Positions 25,475 through 33,799 of a stretch of 43,465 bases of DNA are shown in pieces (positions within the stretch are counted from its first letter, which is position 1; every line of letters begins with the position of its first letter). The position numbers and the translations under genes were made by a program. This DNA comes from CALFUK01 sp964450495. Lineage in GTDB: Bacteria; Bacteroidota; Bacteroidia; Chitinophagales; Saprospiraceae. The stretch is taken from contig CAYVFU010000036.1 in the NCBI GenBank assembly GCA_964450495.1, positions 1 to 43,465 of the forward strand, given 5' to 3'. A model generated the notes under the pieces. It saw nothing but the letters and a program-made list of their open reading frames with translations. It was not told the DNA's origin and made no database searches.

Positions 25475-26536
25475 TTATTTGGTGAATTTTCGAATACTCG
25501 TTTGAGTCTTTGTCGGAAAATCTGTTGGAACAGCTTGTGTCACCTGACCAGTACTCGCCCATTCAGTAGCACGTAAGAATGTGGTGATAAATCCGACGCA
25601 CTCCATAGAATAGTCCATATGACCTAAGGCTGAATGAAAAATCCTGCCTTTACCATATTCAACTGCCATCAACATTGGTTCGTGTCGGCCTGTACCTTTT
25701 ACTTTCTTATTCCAAGGAGGTCCATTGCCGTCCACATCAGAATAAGCGGTTGCGAGTACAGTCATATTTTCAGCTGGACCTCTGAGACGATCATACAATT
25801 CATCTTTGGTGTGCAACCATTCTGTTGGCAGGTCTTTCATAATCGGGTGATCACTTGCTCGGGTAGTAAGTACAAACTCATGTTGAGGACCATGAGACCC
25901 ACAATTTCCTTCACCTGTATTTCTATGAAGCTGACCATCATTATCATAGTACACATATGGTCCAGATTCCTGAGATCTACCTCCCCAGCCACCTAATCCA
26001 ATCATCCGATTATATGCTGGCCAATTGCCCCATGAATTATTGGCTGCATGAATCACAATTAACCCACCACCATTTTGAATGTAATGTTCAAATGACTCTT
26101 TCATTTCTTCGGACCAATCTGATGCCTTCCATCCCATATTAGTAATAACAACATCATAGTCTGAAAAAGAAGGTTTAAAATCAGGATCTTTAACAGGTTC
26201 TTCAACAGGCTCCGACGGACCTACACCTTCAATAGGATATTGTGCCAATAAATCAGTGATCGGTTCTATCCCAATACTTTTATCGTAATGAGGTCCTTGC
26301 CAGGTATACTTAGTTCGATTTACGTCAACTGTAAACAATCCAGAATCTTCCAAATACGACTTCATCATTGCGGTCGTTTTTGGCCATATGCCATGATTAT
26401 TTTCGCCATCAATGATCAATGCTTTTAATTGTTTTTTCTGCATCGTATTTGATTGTACAATAGTGTCTGATTGGACGGTATTTGTTTTGCACGAGTTGCA
26501 AAATATAATGGTAAGAAGTAGAATAAACTGTTTCAT
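25475..26536 (-). CDS. ThuA-domain lipoprotein
   Basis: The product (353 aa from ATG 26536) belongs to the ThuA family, a class I glutamine-amidotransferase-like fold linked to trehalose or other sugar utilisation. Starting at 26536 gives a clean lipoprotein signal (MKQFILLLTIIF, lipobox CNSC); a GTG at 26575 would only prepend unrelated residues. Family segments include LIIDGENNHG, DYDVVITNMGWK, GGGLIVIHAANNSW, the DHPIMKDLPTEW block and RIFHSALGHMDYS. The catalytic Cys of true amidotransferases is not kept in ThuA proteins. It is probably cell-surface or periplasmic and sugar-related. A fragment of a second copy is at 24169-24270. Confidence 0.9.
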   Translation of the reverse strand: MKQFILLLTIIFCNSCKTNTVQSDTIVQSNTMQKKQLKALIIDGENNHGIWPKTTAMMKSYLEDSGLFTVDVNRTKYTWQGPHYDKSIGIEPITDLLAQYPIEGVGPSEPVEEPVKDPDFKPSFSDYDVVITNMGWKASDWSEEMKESFEHYIQNGGGLIVIHAANNSWGNWPAYNRMIGLGGWGGRSQESGPYVYYDNDGQLHRNTGEGNCGSHGPQHEFVLTTRASDHPIMKDLPTEWLHTKDELYDRLRGPAENMTVLATAYSDVDGNGPPWNKKVKGTGRHEPMLMAVEYGKGRIFHSALGHMDYSMECVGFITTFLRATEWASTGQVTQAVPTDFPTKTQTSIRKFTK

Positions 26537-26836
26537 GAACAAAAGATACGAATTCAATTGTAAATTTAATCTCACAAGTTTACTTTGTACTTCCTATTTG
26601 CATTCTATTCGATAGAATCACTTTGATGTGATTTATTTACATAGACTTTACTCCATTTAGAATACAATTATTCCCTTCTCTTTTTTTAATACTTTTTTCT
26701 TATTTTTAAGAGATAAGTTAATACCACAAAACAATTCGACAAATAAGATCTCCTTCCAAAAATGATAGCTCACTGTGTAAACGATATCTTGACGGTAGAT
26801 GTGCGATCACTTTATATTTAGAAACCAATAACAATC
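26537..26836. promoter_or_regulatory. Divergent intergenic region with a candidate + strand promoter
   Basis: No gene is visible. TTG (26789-26791), then 21 nt, then TATATTTA (26813-26820) is one mismatch from the Bacteroidota -33/-7 pair and would start transcription just before the ATG at 26837. I see no clear element for the minus-strand ThuA gene. Confidence 0.4.
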
Positions 26837-28425
26837 ATGCAAATTAGTTTAAAGTCATTTACTCCACTTTTCGTCTTCATTTTATTTGGAATACATTTCT
26901 GTTTTGCTCAGAGTGAAATAACAACAGAAAAACTCATCCTTACAGATGGAGCAAGTAGCAATTATATTCTAAAGTCAGATGGACAAGGGAATGCTACATG
27001 GGCAGATCCGACATCATTTCTTGGAAATGGTTTTAGTAATTGGACCATTAGCGGTAATAACCTTTATAATAACAATTCCAACTTTGTTGGTGTTGGTACC
27101 AGCGATCCTAAAGCAAAATTTATGATTGTTGGTGGTGGTGACGTTAATCTAACAAGTAATCCATCTTTTCAAATAGGAATCAAAGAAGCAGAAAATTTGG
27201 CCATTGATAATAATGAAATCCTAGCTAGAAATAATGGTGCCCAAGTAATCTTTTAATACAACGAGATGGTGGAAATGTCAGTTTTGTTGCTGGTGGAGGT
27301 CTCGTCGGTATCGGTACTACTGTCCCTAATGCAAGATTGACAGTTATCGGTGGCGAAAATGCTACTCTTACTAGTAATCCCTTTGTTCAATTAGGGGGTA
27401 TTGCTGGTGTTAACATGGCAATTGATAATAATGAAATTCAGGTCAGAGATGACGGAGCGGCTGGAAAATTGTTTTTACAAAGAAACGGTGGAGACGCAGT
27501 TTTGGCGTTTGGCGGAGGCCAAGTGGGTATTGGAACGTCTAACCCACAAGCCAAATTGACAATAATAGGTGGTGCAGATGTTAACCTGTCAAGTAATCCC
27601 TTTTTACAATTAGGATTAGCAAGTGGAATAAATATGGCAGTCGATAATAATGAAATTCAGGTCAGAGACGATGGTTTAGGCGGCACTCTATTTTTACAAA
27701 AAGATGGCGGAGATGCAAGCTTAGTATCCCATGGAGGAAGAGTAGCTATAGGAAAAAATGTGGCTAATGCTACCTTGGATGTGGATGGAGCCATTCATGG
27801 AGGTGGCATATTTACAAATTCTACTAGAATTGAAGTTAATGACTTGGGAACAGGTGATAGAAATGCATTTATAGATTTTCATGGGAGTGATGTGGAACCA
27901 GATTTTTCTGCACGCATGTTTAGGCTTGCAGGAGAAAACGGAGATTTTAGAATGGAAAATAGAGGTGCAGGAAACCTGGCTTTTAGAACATCGAATACTA
28001 ATCGTGCGATTGTCAAGCCTGATGGAAAATTTTTAATTGGCCTTCAAACTATAAATACTCCAGGTAACTATAAGTTATATGTCGAAGATGGCATTTTAAC
28101 TGAGCGCGTAAAGATTGCTACTATTAACTCAGCCGATTGGGCAGATTATGTGTTTGAAGAAGATTATAAAATGCACTCCTTTAAAGAACTTAAAGCATTT
28201 GTTCAAGAACATAAACATTTACCAAATGTGCCATCAGCTCAAGAGGTAGAAGAGAATGGCTATGAACTTCATCAAATGGATATAAAACTTCTTGAAAAAA
28301 TAGAAGAATTGTATTTGTTGACAATTCAACTTAATGAAGAAAAAGATGAACTAGCAAAAGAAAACAAACTGCTAAAGGAGTCTCTATCTGACATCATAGA
28401 GCGTTTAGATAAGCTTGAAAAATAG
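26837..28425 (+). pseudogene. Repeat-containing secreted fibre-like protein, frameshifted once
   Basis: Two consecutive frames (26837-27256 and from about 27243 on) together encode one protein of ~528 residues: signal peptide (cleavage near CFAQS), three ~65-residue repeats (each with IGG.., L(T/S)SNP, A(I/V)DNNEI, GIGT), a fibre-like region, and a C-terminal domain with NSADWADYVF, HLPNVPSA and a coiled coil. The last is the Bacteroidota counterpart of tail-fibre intramolecular chaperone ends. A one-base shift near 27243 breaks repeat 1; reading +1 there restores NLLIQRDGGN. The lesion is single and the rest is pristine, so it is either a very recent frameshift or a sequencing indel. Likely role: surface or secreted trimeric fibre. 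Confidence 0.75.
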
Positions 28426-28499
28426 ACATGTCAAATTGGATTGAGACTATATTCTAGCATAATTTTTAGAAACAACCTAAATCGACCTAGAGATATACA

Positions 28500-29645
28500 T
28501 TATTTTTTCTGAGCCATATTAAAGTCTTCACACAAACTCGGAATGTACTCAAAGGCTGCTTTATATCCTAGCCTTGCCGACTGTCTCATATCTGCACAGG
28601 CATTATCTGGTTGTTCTAGCATGTTGCGTGCATTAGCACGATTAAACCAAGCTATAGCAAAGTCTTCATCAAGCTCAATTGCTTTGTTAAAATCTATTTC
28701 GGCTTCCTTATATTGTTTAAGATTCATGTAAGCTATTCCTCTGTTTAGATAGTGCTTCTCACTGTTTGCATTAGTTTTGATTACTGCAGTGTGGTCTTCA
28801 ATGGTCTCTTTATAATTTTTTAATTTCAAACTTGTGATTGCCTTATTCAATAACGCTTGTTTATGCATAGGCTCTAACAACAGTACTTGCTTAAAATCCT
28901 TATCAGCTTGTTCTACTTTATCCAAAGCTAATTTTGCATATCCACGATAAAATCTGTGCTCTGCAATTTTTGGTTCTGCTTTAACCAAGACCGTAAAATC
29001 TTTAATGGCTCTGTTATAATTTTTGAGTTTCAAGAAAGCCTTAGCTCTATAATTATATACTTTGGATTGTCCATCTTTTATTGAAAGCACTTCAGTGAAA
29101 TCTGCAATGGCTTCTTCGTATTTCTCTTCTTGATAAAAACACATCCCTCGATTGAGTAACCATTTGTATTGCCCTTCTTTTAAGGTAATGGCCTGAGTAT
29201 AGTCTTCAGCTGCCTTTTTGTATTTCTTTCTTTCCATTAAAATTGCTCCTCTATACACATAAGCCAATTCGTATTCAGGTAAATGCTTGATCGCTCTGCT
29301 GTAATGTAAAAGCGCGGCGTCTTTATCACCTGATAATTGGTGAGCATAACCTAGAAAGAAATGAGCCTTCTTAGATTCGGGATCAAGTTCAAGTGATTTT
29401 TTAAAATCAATAATCGCTGCTTTATACTTCTTTACATTGAGTAATGCATTACCCCTATTGTAATATGCTTTGGCATAAGCTGGATTATATTCTATCGCTT
29501 GACTATATTCATTTATCGCAGCAGTATAGTCCTTTTGATTAAAAGCTTCTATTGCTTTGTTAAAGTGTTCAATAGACAATTTCTTACTTTGAGCAAAACA
29601 AGTAAAACTTACGCTCAAACAGACTAGAATTGTTAGAATCTTCAT
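28500..29645 (-). CDS. Secreted tetratricopeptide-repeat protein
   Basis: The product (381 aa from ATG 29645; a second ATG at 29654 adds MLN) has a signal peptide (MKILTILVCLSVSFTCFAQ). Almost the whole mature chain is TPRs of 34 residues, about ten of them, with the consensus A(Y/F)YNRG.A...L..Y..AI.DF..A. It is a periplasmic or surface protein-interaction scaffold with no catalytic domain. It converges with the fibre-like gene (75-bp gap) and is divergent from fni. Partner unknown. Confidence 0.88.
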   Translation of the reverse strand: MKILTILVCLSVSFTCFAQSKKLSIEHFNKAIEAFNQKDYTAAINEYSQAIEYNPAYAKAYYNRGNALLNVKKYKAAIIDFKKSLELDPESKKAHFFLGYAHQLSGDKDAALLHYSRAIKHLPEYELAYVYRGAILMERKKYKKAAEDYTQAITLKEGQYKWLLNRGMCFYQEEKYEEAIADFTEVLSIKDGQSKVYNYRAKAFLKLKNYNRAIKDFTVLVKAEPKIAEHRFYRGYAKLALDKVEQADKDFKQVLLLEPMHKQALLNKAITSLKLKNYKETIEDHTAVIKTNANSEKHYLNRGIAYMNLKQYKEAEIDFNKAIELDEDFAIAWFNRANARNMLEQPDNACADMRQSARLGYKAAFEYIPSLCEDFNMAQKK

Positions 29646-29731
29646 ATTTAGCATTCAAATTTGTAAAAAATTGTATAACTATCTGATAGGCAAATGTTTG
29701 TATGGGTATAACTGTAAAAACTAAATTAAAT

Positions 29732-29739
29732 TACTTTTG
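29732..29739 (+). promoter_or_regulatory. Candidate -7 element upstream of fni
   Basis: TACTTTTG matches the Bacteroidota -7 consensus TAnnTTTG exactly and lies 29 nt before the fni ATG. I see no good TTG -33 element at the right distance, so this is tentative. Confidence 0.4.
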
Positions 29740-29768
29740 TTTTTCTAAGAGATTGTTAAAATTTAAGA

Positions 29769-30785
29769 ATGAAGAAAGATCCAACTGCTTCTTCGCGTAA
29801 GCAGGATCACATTGAGCTAGCCTTCCAATCACGAATTCTGACAGAGAACTTGGATAGTCGATTCTATTATGAGCCTTTACTTTCTGCCCATCCGAATAAA
29901 ATCAATGGCTATCCAAAGTCTTTTTTAAATAAGCAAATTCTTGCGCCCATCTGGGTAAGTAGCATGACTGGTGGTACGGAGAAAGCAAGTATGATCAATA
30001 AGAATTTGGCAATGGCATGTAAAGAGTTTGGTTTATCTATGGGCTTAGGTTCTTGTAGGTCTATTTTAGATTCAGACGATAGGTTGTCAGATTTTGCAAT
30101 GAGATCCTTTATTGGAGACCAACCGTTGTTTGCAAATTTAGGAACAGCACAACTTGAAGAGCTGATAAAAGCAGATAATCTAAACGCCATCAATCGACTT
30201 ATAGAGAAACTAGAAGCGGATGGAATAATCATACACGTCAATCCACTACAGGAATGGTTACAGGATGAAGGAGATCAGATTACAACATCACCCATAGATG
30301 TTATTCGCACAGTCTTGAGAGAAGTACGTATGCCTATTATCGTCAAAGAAGTAGGACAAGGCTTTGGACCTGAATCACTGAAAGAATTGTTGCAACTTCC
30401 CTTAGAGGCAATCGAATTTGCTGCAAGCGGTGGGACTAACTTTTCATTGTTAGAATTATTAAGAAGTAGTGAAGAAAGAAAAGAAGCATTTCAATCTTTT
30501 GCCAATATCGGGCACTCTGCAGAACAGATGGTTGGATATTTGAATGACTTGATTCCAAGCCTTGGACCAAAAGTCAATTGTCGGAATTTTATTATATCAG
30601 GAGGCATCACTAATTTTTTGGATGGTTATTATCACATTAGTAAATTGAATCACAATGCTATATATGGTCAAGCATCATCAATGCTCAAACATGCACAAAT
30701 TAGCTATGAAGCATTGCATCAATATATATCTTTGCAAATCGAAGGATTAAAATTTGCGTCAGCATACTTGCGCATTAAATCATAG
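29769..30785 (+). CDS. fni: Type 2 isopentenyl-diphosphate delta-isomerase
   Basis: The enzyme interconverts isopentenyl and dimethylallyl diphosphate using reduced FMN and NADPH in the cytoplasm. The 338-residue product shows family blocks: PIWVSSMTGGTEKA (FMN/substrate), MGLGSCRS, NLGTAQL, the catalytic-region HVNPLQEWLQDEGD, IVKEVGQGFG, and the C-terminal FMN-phosphate loop ISGGI. It is the first gene of a three-gene isoprenoid cluster, only 2 bp before the HMG-CoA reductase start, so the two are co-transcribed. The neighbours show the mevalonate route is used. Confidence 0.94.
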   Translation: MKKDPTASSRKQDHIELAFQSRILTENLDSRFYYEPLLSAHPNKINGYPKSFLNKQILAPIWVSSMTGGTEKASMINKNLAMACKEFGLSMGLGSCRSILDSDDRLSDFAMRSFIGDQPLFANLGTAQLEELIKADNLNAINRLIEKLEADGIIIHVNPLQEWLQDEGDQITTSPIDVIRTVLREVRMPIIVKEVGQGFGPESLKELLQLPLEAIEFAASGGTNFSLLELLRSSEERKEAFQSFANIGHSAEQMVGYLNDLIPSLGPKVNCRNFIISGGITNFLDGYYHISKLNHNAIYGQASSMLKHAQISYEALHQYISLQIEGLKFASAYLRIKS

Positions 30786-30787
30786 AC

Positions 30788-32140
30788 ATGGCCAATTCTA
30801 AAAAATCGATTACTGGATTCTCTAAGCTTTCAAAGCGAGGTAAAATTAAATGGATCGTGGAAAATTTCTTTAAAGATCCAAAGGCTGTGACGCGTGAATT
30901 AATGAGTTATTGGCACAGCAACGAAGACCAACAGAAAATTTTAGATGGGTTTAGTGAAAATACGATTACAAATTTTCCAATGCCTTATGGTGTCGCTCCC
31001 AATTTTGTTATAAATGGGGAGACTTACTGCATCCCAATGGTTATTGAAGAAAGTTCTGTTGTAGCAGCTGCCTCGAATGCTGCAAAATTTTGGATGCAAA
31101 GAGGTGGGTTTAAGACAACGGTGTTGAATACTCAAAAAGTAGGTCAATTGCATTTTTTGTGGAAAGGCCCTAAAGAATTATTAACAAACAACTTTGAAGA
31201 AATTAAAGTCCAGCTAATAAATTCTACTCAGTCACTTACGTCAAATATGGAGCAAAGAGGCGGAGGGATAAGTCGAATTGAATTGGTTGATAAAACAACT
31301 GATCTAGAAAATTTCTATCAATTGCAGTGTTATTTTGAAACCTGCGATTCTATGGGTGCAAATTTCATCAATTCTGTTCTTGAAAAATTTGGATCAGAAC
31401 TTAACGACTATATTCAATGCACACCGACTTTCAAAGAACATGCAGAAGACTTTGAAGTCATTATGGCTATTTTGTCTAATTACACACCTGAATGCGTTGT
31501 CAGAGCAGAAGTCTCTTGTAAGATTGATCAATTAGAAGGAGTAAGTAAACATTTTGATGCCAAAGAATTTTCTTCTCGATTTAAAACTGCTGTTGATATT
31601 GCCAGAATTGACCCTTATCGAGCTACAACACATAATAAAGGCATATACAATGGGATTGATGCTGTTGTGTTAGCAACGGGAAATGATTTTAGAGCTATTG
31701 AGGCCTGTGGACACAGCTATGCATCTAAGGATGGACAATACAGAAGCTTAAGTCATTGCACTATTGAAAATGGCACCTTTAGATTTTGGCTGGAAGTGCC
31801 GCTTGCAGTAGGGACGGTAGGCGGATTGACATCTTTACATCCGATGGCAAAACGCTCACTGGAATTATTAGGTAATCCTTCTGCTCCAGAATTAATGCAG
31901 ATAATCGCAGCAGCGGGATTAGCTCAAAATTTTGGTGCCGTTCGGTCATTAGTGACTACAGGTATTCAACGAGGTCATATGCGTATGCATTTGATGAATA
32001 TTCTACATCAATTGGAGGCAACGGAAAAAGAAATTAAAGGAGCCCTTGTGCATTTCAACAGTGAAATTGTGTCCTTTGTGTCTGTTAGGAACTTTTTAGA
32101 TTCAGGAAGAGGAGATAAAGAAATAAAGATCGTAGATTAG
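30788..32140 (+). CDS. Hydroxymethylglutaryl-CoA reductase
   Basis: The enzyme reduces HMG-CoA to mevalonate, the committed step of the mevalonate pathway. The 450-residue product has the catalytic Glu region IPMVIEESSVVAAAS (E87/E88), the Asp segment around DSMGANF, the active-site Lys in THNKGIYNG, the substrate-loop GGLTSLHP and a C-terminal His in RGHMRMHL. The overall pattern and length match the bacterial (class II-like) enzymes, with no membrane domain. It is coupled to fni (2-bp gap) and followed 133 bp later by a GHMP kinase gene. In this context it is biosynthetic rather than mevalonate-degrading. Confidence 0.93.
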   Translation: MANSKKSITGFSKLSKRGKIKWIVENFFKDPKAVTRELMSYWHSNEDQQKILDGFSENTITNFPMPYGVAPNFVINGETYCIPMVIEESSVVAAASNAAKFWMQRGGFKTTVLNTQKVGQLHFLWKGPKELLTNNFEEIKVQLINSTQSLTSNMEQRGGGISRIELVDKTTDLENFYQLQCYFETCDSMGANFINSVLEKFGSELNDYIQCTPTFKEHAEDFEVIMAILSNYTPECVVRAEVSCKIDQLEGVSKHFDAKEFSSRFKTAVDIARIDPYRATTHNKGIYNGIDAVVLATGNDFRAIEACGHSYASKDGQYRSLSHCTIENGTFRFWLEVPLAVGTVGGLTSLHPMAKRSLELLGNPSAPELMQIIAAAGLAQNFGAVRSLVTTGIQRGHMRMHLMNILHQLEATEKEIKGALVHFNSEIVSFVSVRNFLDSGRGDKEIKIVD

Positions 32141-32273
32141 CAGCTTTATTATCCCATTCTTTTTAGGAAATGTCAGTCTACACATTTGAGTGAAATTTTC
32201 TATTTTAATTCCCTCTTACTTGTTTAACAAATATTAGTTTTAAAAATTCATAACATAACCAACTCGTATACCC

Positions 32274-33194
32274 ATCAAAAAGACATTTTACGGAAACGGC
32301 AAACTTTTACTCACTGCAGAGTACCTAGTTCTTGACGGAGCAAAAGCAATTGCTTTGCCAACTAAGTTGGGACAACAAATGGTCGTGAAGCCATCGAGGG
32401 GCTCAGATCTTGTTTGGCATTCAAAAGACATGAATGGTAATACGTGGTTCGATGCTCAAATCTCATTGCTTGACTTTGCACCAGTCAAATCTTCTGATGA
32501 AGAGAAAGCAGCTTACATTGGAAAATTATTGAAGAATGCTGTAAGACTCAATTCTGAGTTTCTAGATAAGTGGAATGGCTTCAAAGTAGAAACAACCTTA
32601 GAGTTTGATCAAAGTTGGGGACTTGGGTCTAGTTCGACATTAATCTATGCAGTTGCTCAATGGGCAGAAGTCAATCCATATTTGCTTCACTTCAAAGTAA
32701 GTAATGGTAGTGGTTACGATATTGCATGTGCAGGTGCTGAAGGGCCAATTGAATATCGTCTCCATGATGACCAATTGAGTATTGCTGAATCTGACTTTGA
32801 TCCAAAATTCAAGGATAAGCTATTTTTCATTCACCTAGGAAATAAACAAAGTAGTTCTGAAGAAGTAAATAAATACTTGAAAGGAAGTAAAGCATCAGAA
32901 GAACAAATTGAAGAGATCTCAGACTTATCAGAGAAAATTGCTTTGTCCAAATCCTTCAGCAAATTCGAACAGCATCTAGATAAGCACGAAGAGATCATTG
33001 GATCAATTTTAAAAAGAAATCCAATCAAGCAGACGACTTTTCAAGATTACTGGGGCAGCGTAAAATCTTTAGGTGCTTGGGGAGGTGATTTTGTGCTTGC
33101 TACTTCAGACAAACCAGTAAAACCAACCATGGATTACTTCAAATCCAAAGGTTACACAACTATCTTACCTTATAGAGAACTCATACTTCCTTAG
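32274..33194 (+). CDS. GYDIA-family GHMP kinase (putative mevalonate-pathway kinase), non-canonical start
   Basis: The product is a GHMP-superfamily small-molecule kinase with SWGLGSSSTL as the ATP-binding motif and the SGSGYDIACA block that names the Bacteroidota GYDIA group. Its place after fni and HMG-CoA reductase suggests a mevalonate-pathway kinase. The conserved N-terminal strand, KKTFYGNGKLLLTAEYLVLDG, is encoded upstream of any ATG/GTG/TTG; the frame is open only back to 32259. By family pattern (MKK/MKT-TFY) the start should be at 32274, where the codon is ATC. A TTG at 32355 would delete this strand. So either ATC (or ATA 32268) serves as start, or the start codon is mutated or misread. 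About 306 aa from 32274. Confidence 0.85.
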   Translation: MKKTFYGNGKLLLTAEYLVLDGAKAIALPTKLGQQMVVKPSRGSDLVWHSKDMNGNTWFDAQISLLDFAPVKSSDEEKAAYIGKLLKNAVRLNSEFLDKWNGFKVETTLEFDQSWGLGSSSTLIYAVAQWAEVNPYLLHFKVSNGSGYDIACAGAEGPIEYRLHDDQLSIAESDFDPKFKDKLFFIHLGNKQSSSEEVNKYLKGSKASEEQIEEISDLSEKIALSKSFSKFEQHLDKHEEIIGSILKRNPIKQTTFQDYWGSVKSLGAWGGDFVLATSDKPVKPTMDYFKSKGYTTILPYRELILP

Positions 33195-33200
33195 CTTTAT

Positions 33201-33470
33201 CTAAACTTGTGGACATTTAATAGCCTTCTGTAGGTCAATATGTAGTTGTACAACACTTCTTATAGCATGTACCTTTGTATTAACAATTAGAAACAACCTC
33301 CCACCCTTATTCATTAAAAATTTGAAACGTGTTTTAGTGACAGATTTATTAATCTGTTCATCAAGATTATCATAGACCTTATTACTATAAATATAATTTG
33401 ATAATCTGTTTGGTGCGTCATCTGTTTCGACAAAAACAAGAATTCTGTGCATTAGTAAAATGACGCCCAC
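33201..33470 (-). CDS. Hypothetical protein, uncertain
   Basis: An 89-codon frame (or 83 from ATG 33452) just past the GHMP kinase stop on the opposite strand. It has plausible mixed composition (hydrophobic start RILVFVET, then charged residues) but no motif I recognise and no visible ribosome site. It could be a small real protein, a remnant or chance. Confidence 0.25.
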   Translation of the reverse strand: MGVILLMHRILVFVETDDAPNRLSNYIYSNKVYDNLDEQINKSVTKTRFKFLMNKGGRLFLIVNTKVHAIRSVVQLHIDLQKAIKCPQV

Positions 33471-33479
33471 GGAAGGTTG

Positions 33480-33503
33480 AAGCTAGCTCACAGGAGTTAG
33501 CTT
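33480..33503. repeat. 10-bp inverted repeat
   Basis: AAGCTAGCTC (33480-33489) pairs with GAGTTAGCTT (33494-33503), loop ACAG, one G-U. It is not followed by a T-run on either strand; role unknown. Confidence 0.5.
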
Positions 33504-33611
33504 CGCCCTCATTTTGAACAAGAATAGAAAGTCACTTAATCTAAAAATATAGATTACCTATGTGTGCTGCCCGTACGCGTGAGTAAAAGAGTTATTGACG
33601 CTCACAGATTT

Positions 33612-33703
33612 CTTAGAGGTGACCTTATAGAAGGTCCCTCTATTTTTTTCTCTACACCTCTAAGGATGAATATCTTTAAATAGATATTCATCCTTATTTT
33701 TTT
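33612..33703 (+). ncRNA. Structured non-coding region with two terminators and a competing stem
   Basis: Three hairpins overlap on the + strand. Terminator A: AGAGG-T-GACCTT (33615-33626) with AAGGTCCCTCT (33631-33641), then seven Ts (33643-33649). Terminator B: a perfect 15-bp stem 33661-33675/33682-33696, then seven Ts. A third perfect stem, CTTAGAGGTG (33612-33621) with CACCTCTAAG (33655-33664), spans A and shares bases with both A and B, so it could not form together with either. This looks like the end of a small RNA or an orphan switch. No + strand gene follows until 36120. The RNA's 5' end is not identified, though a short stem around GTGAG/CTCAC (33579-33605) may belong to it. Confidence 0.5.
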
Positions 33704-33735
33704 GTCCAAGATCTTTTTCGATAAGGTGTTTACAC

Positions 33736-33771
33736 AAAAAGCCCTTATGCGTCTATTGACACATAAGGCTT
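33736..33771 (-). terminator. Terminator of the minus-strand metalloprotease-like gene
   Basis: On the minus strand, 33771-33762 pairs with 33749-33739 (one bulged base), followed by TTTTT (33740-33736). It lies just beyond the stop of the gene ending at 33800. Confidence 0.75.
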
Positions 33772-33799
33772 TAGAGATTTACTTTTTAAGGCTGAGAGA

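Noticed and set aside
25634..25996. 120-codon + strand ORF
   Set aside because: Antisense to the ThuA gene, with low-complexity composition and no family match.
26537..26575. GTG start at 26575 for the ThuA gene
   Set aside because: It adds 13 residues before a clean lipoprotein signal at ATG 26536.
27100..27760. DNA repeats as a mobile or CRISPR-like array
   Set aside because: The periodicity is that of coding repeats of ~65 codons within one surface protein.
29909..30241. 110-codon minus-strand ORF
   Set aside because: Antisense shadow of fni.
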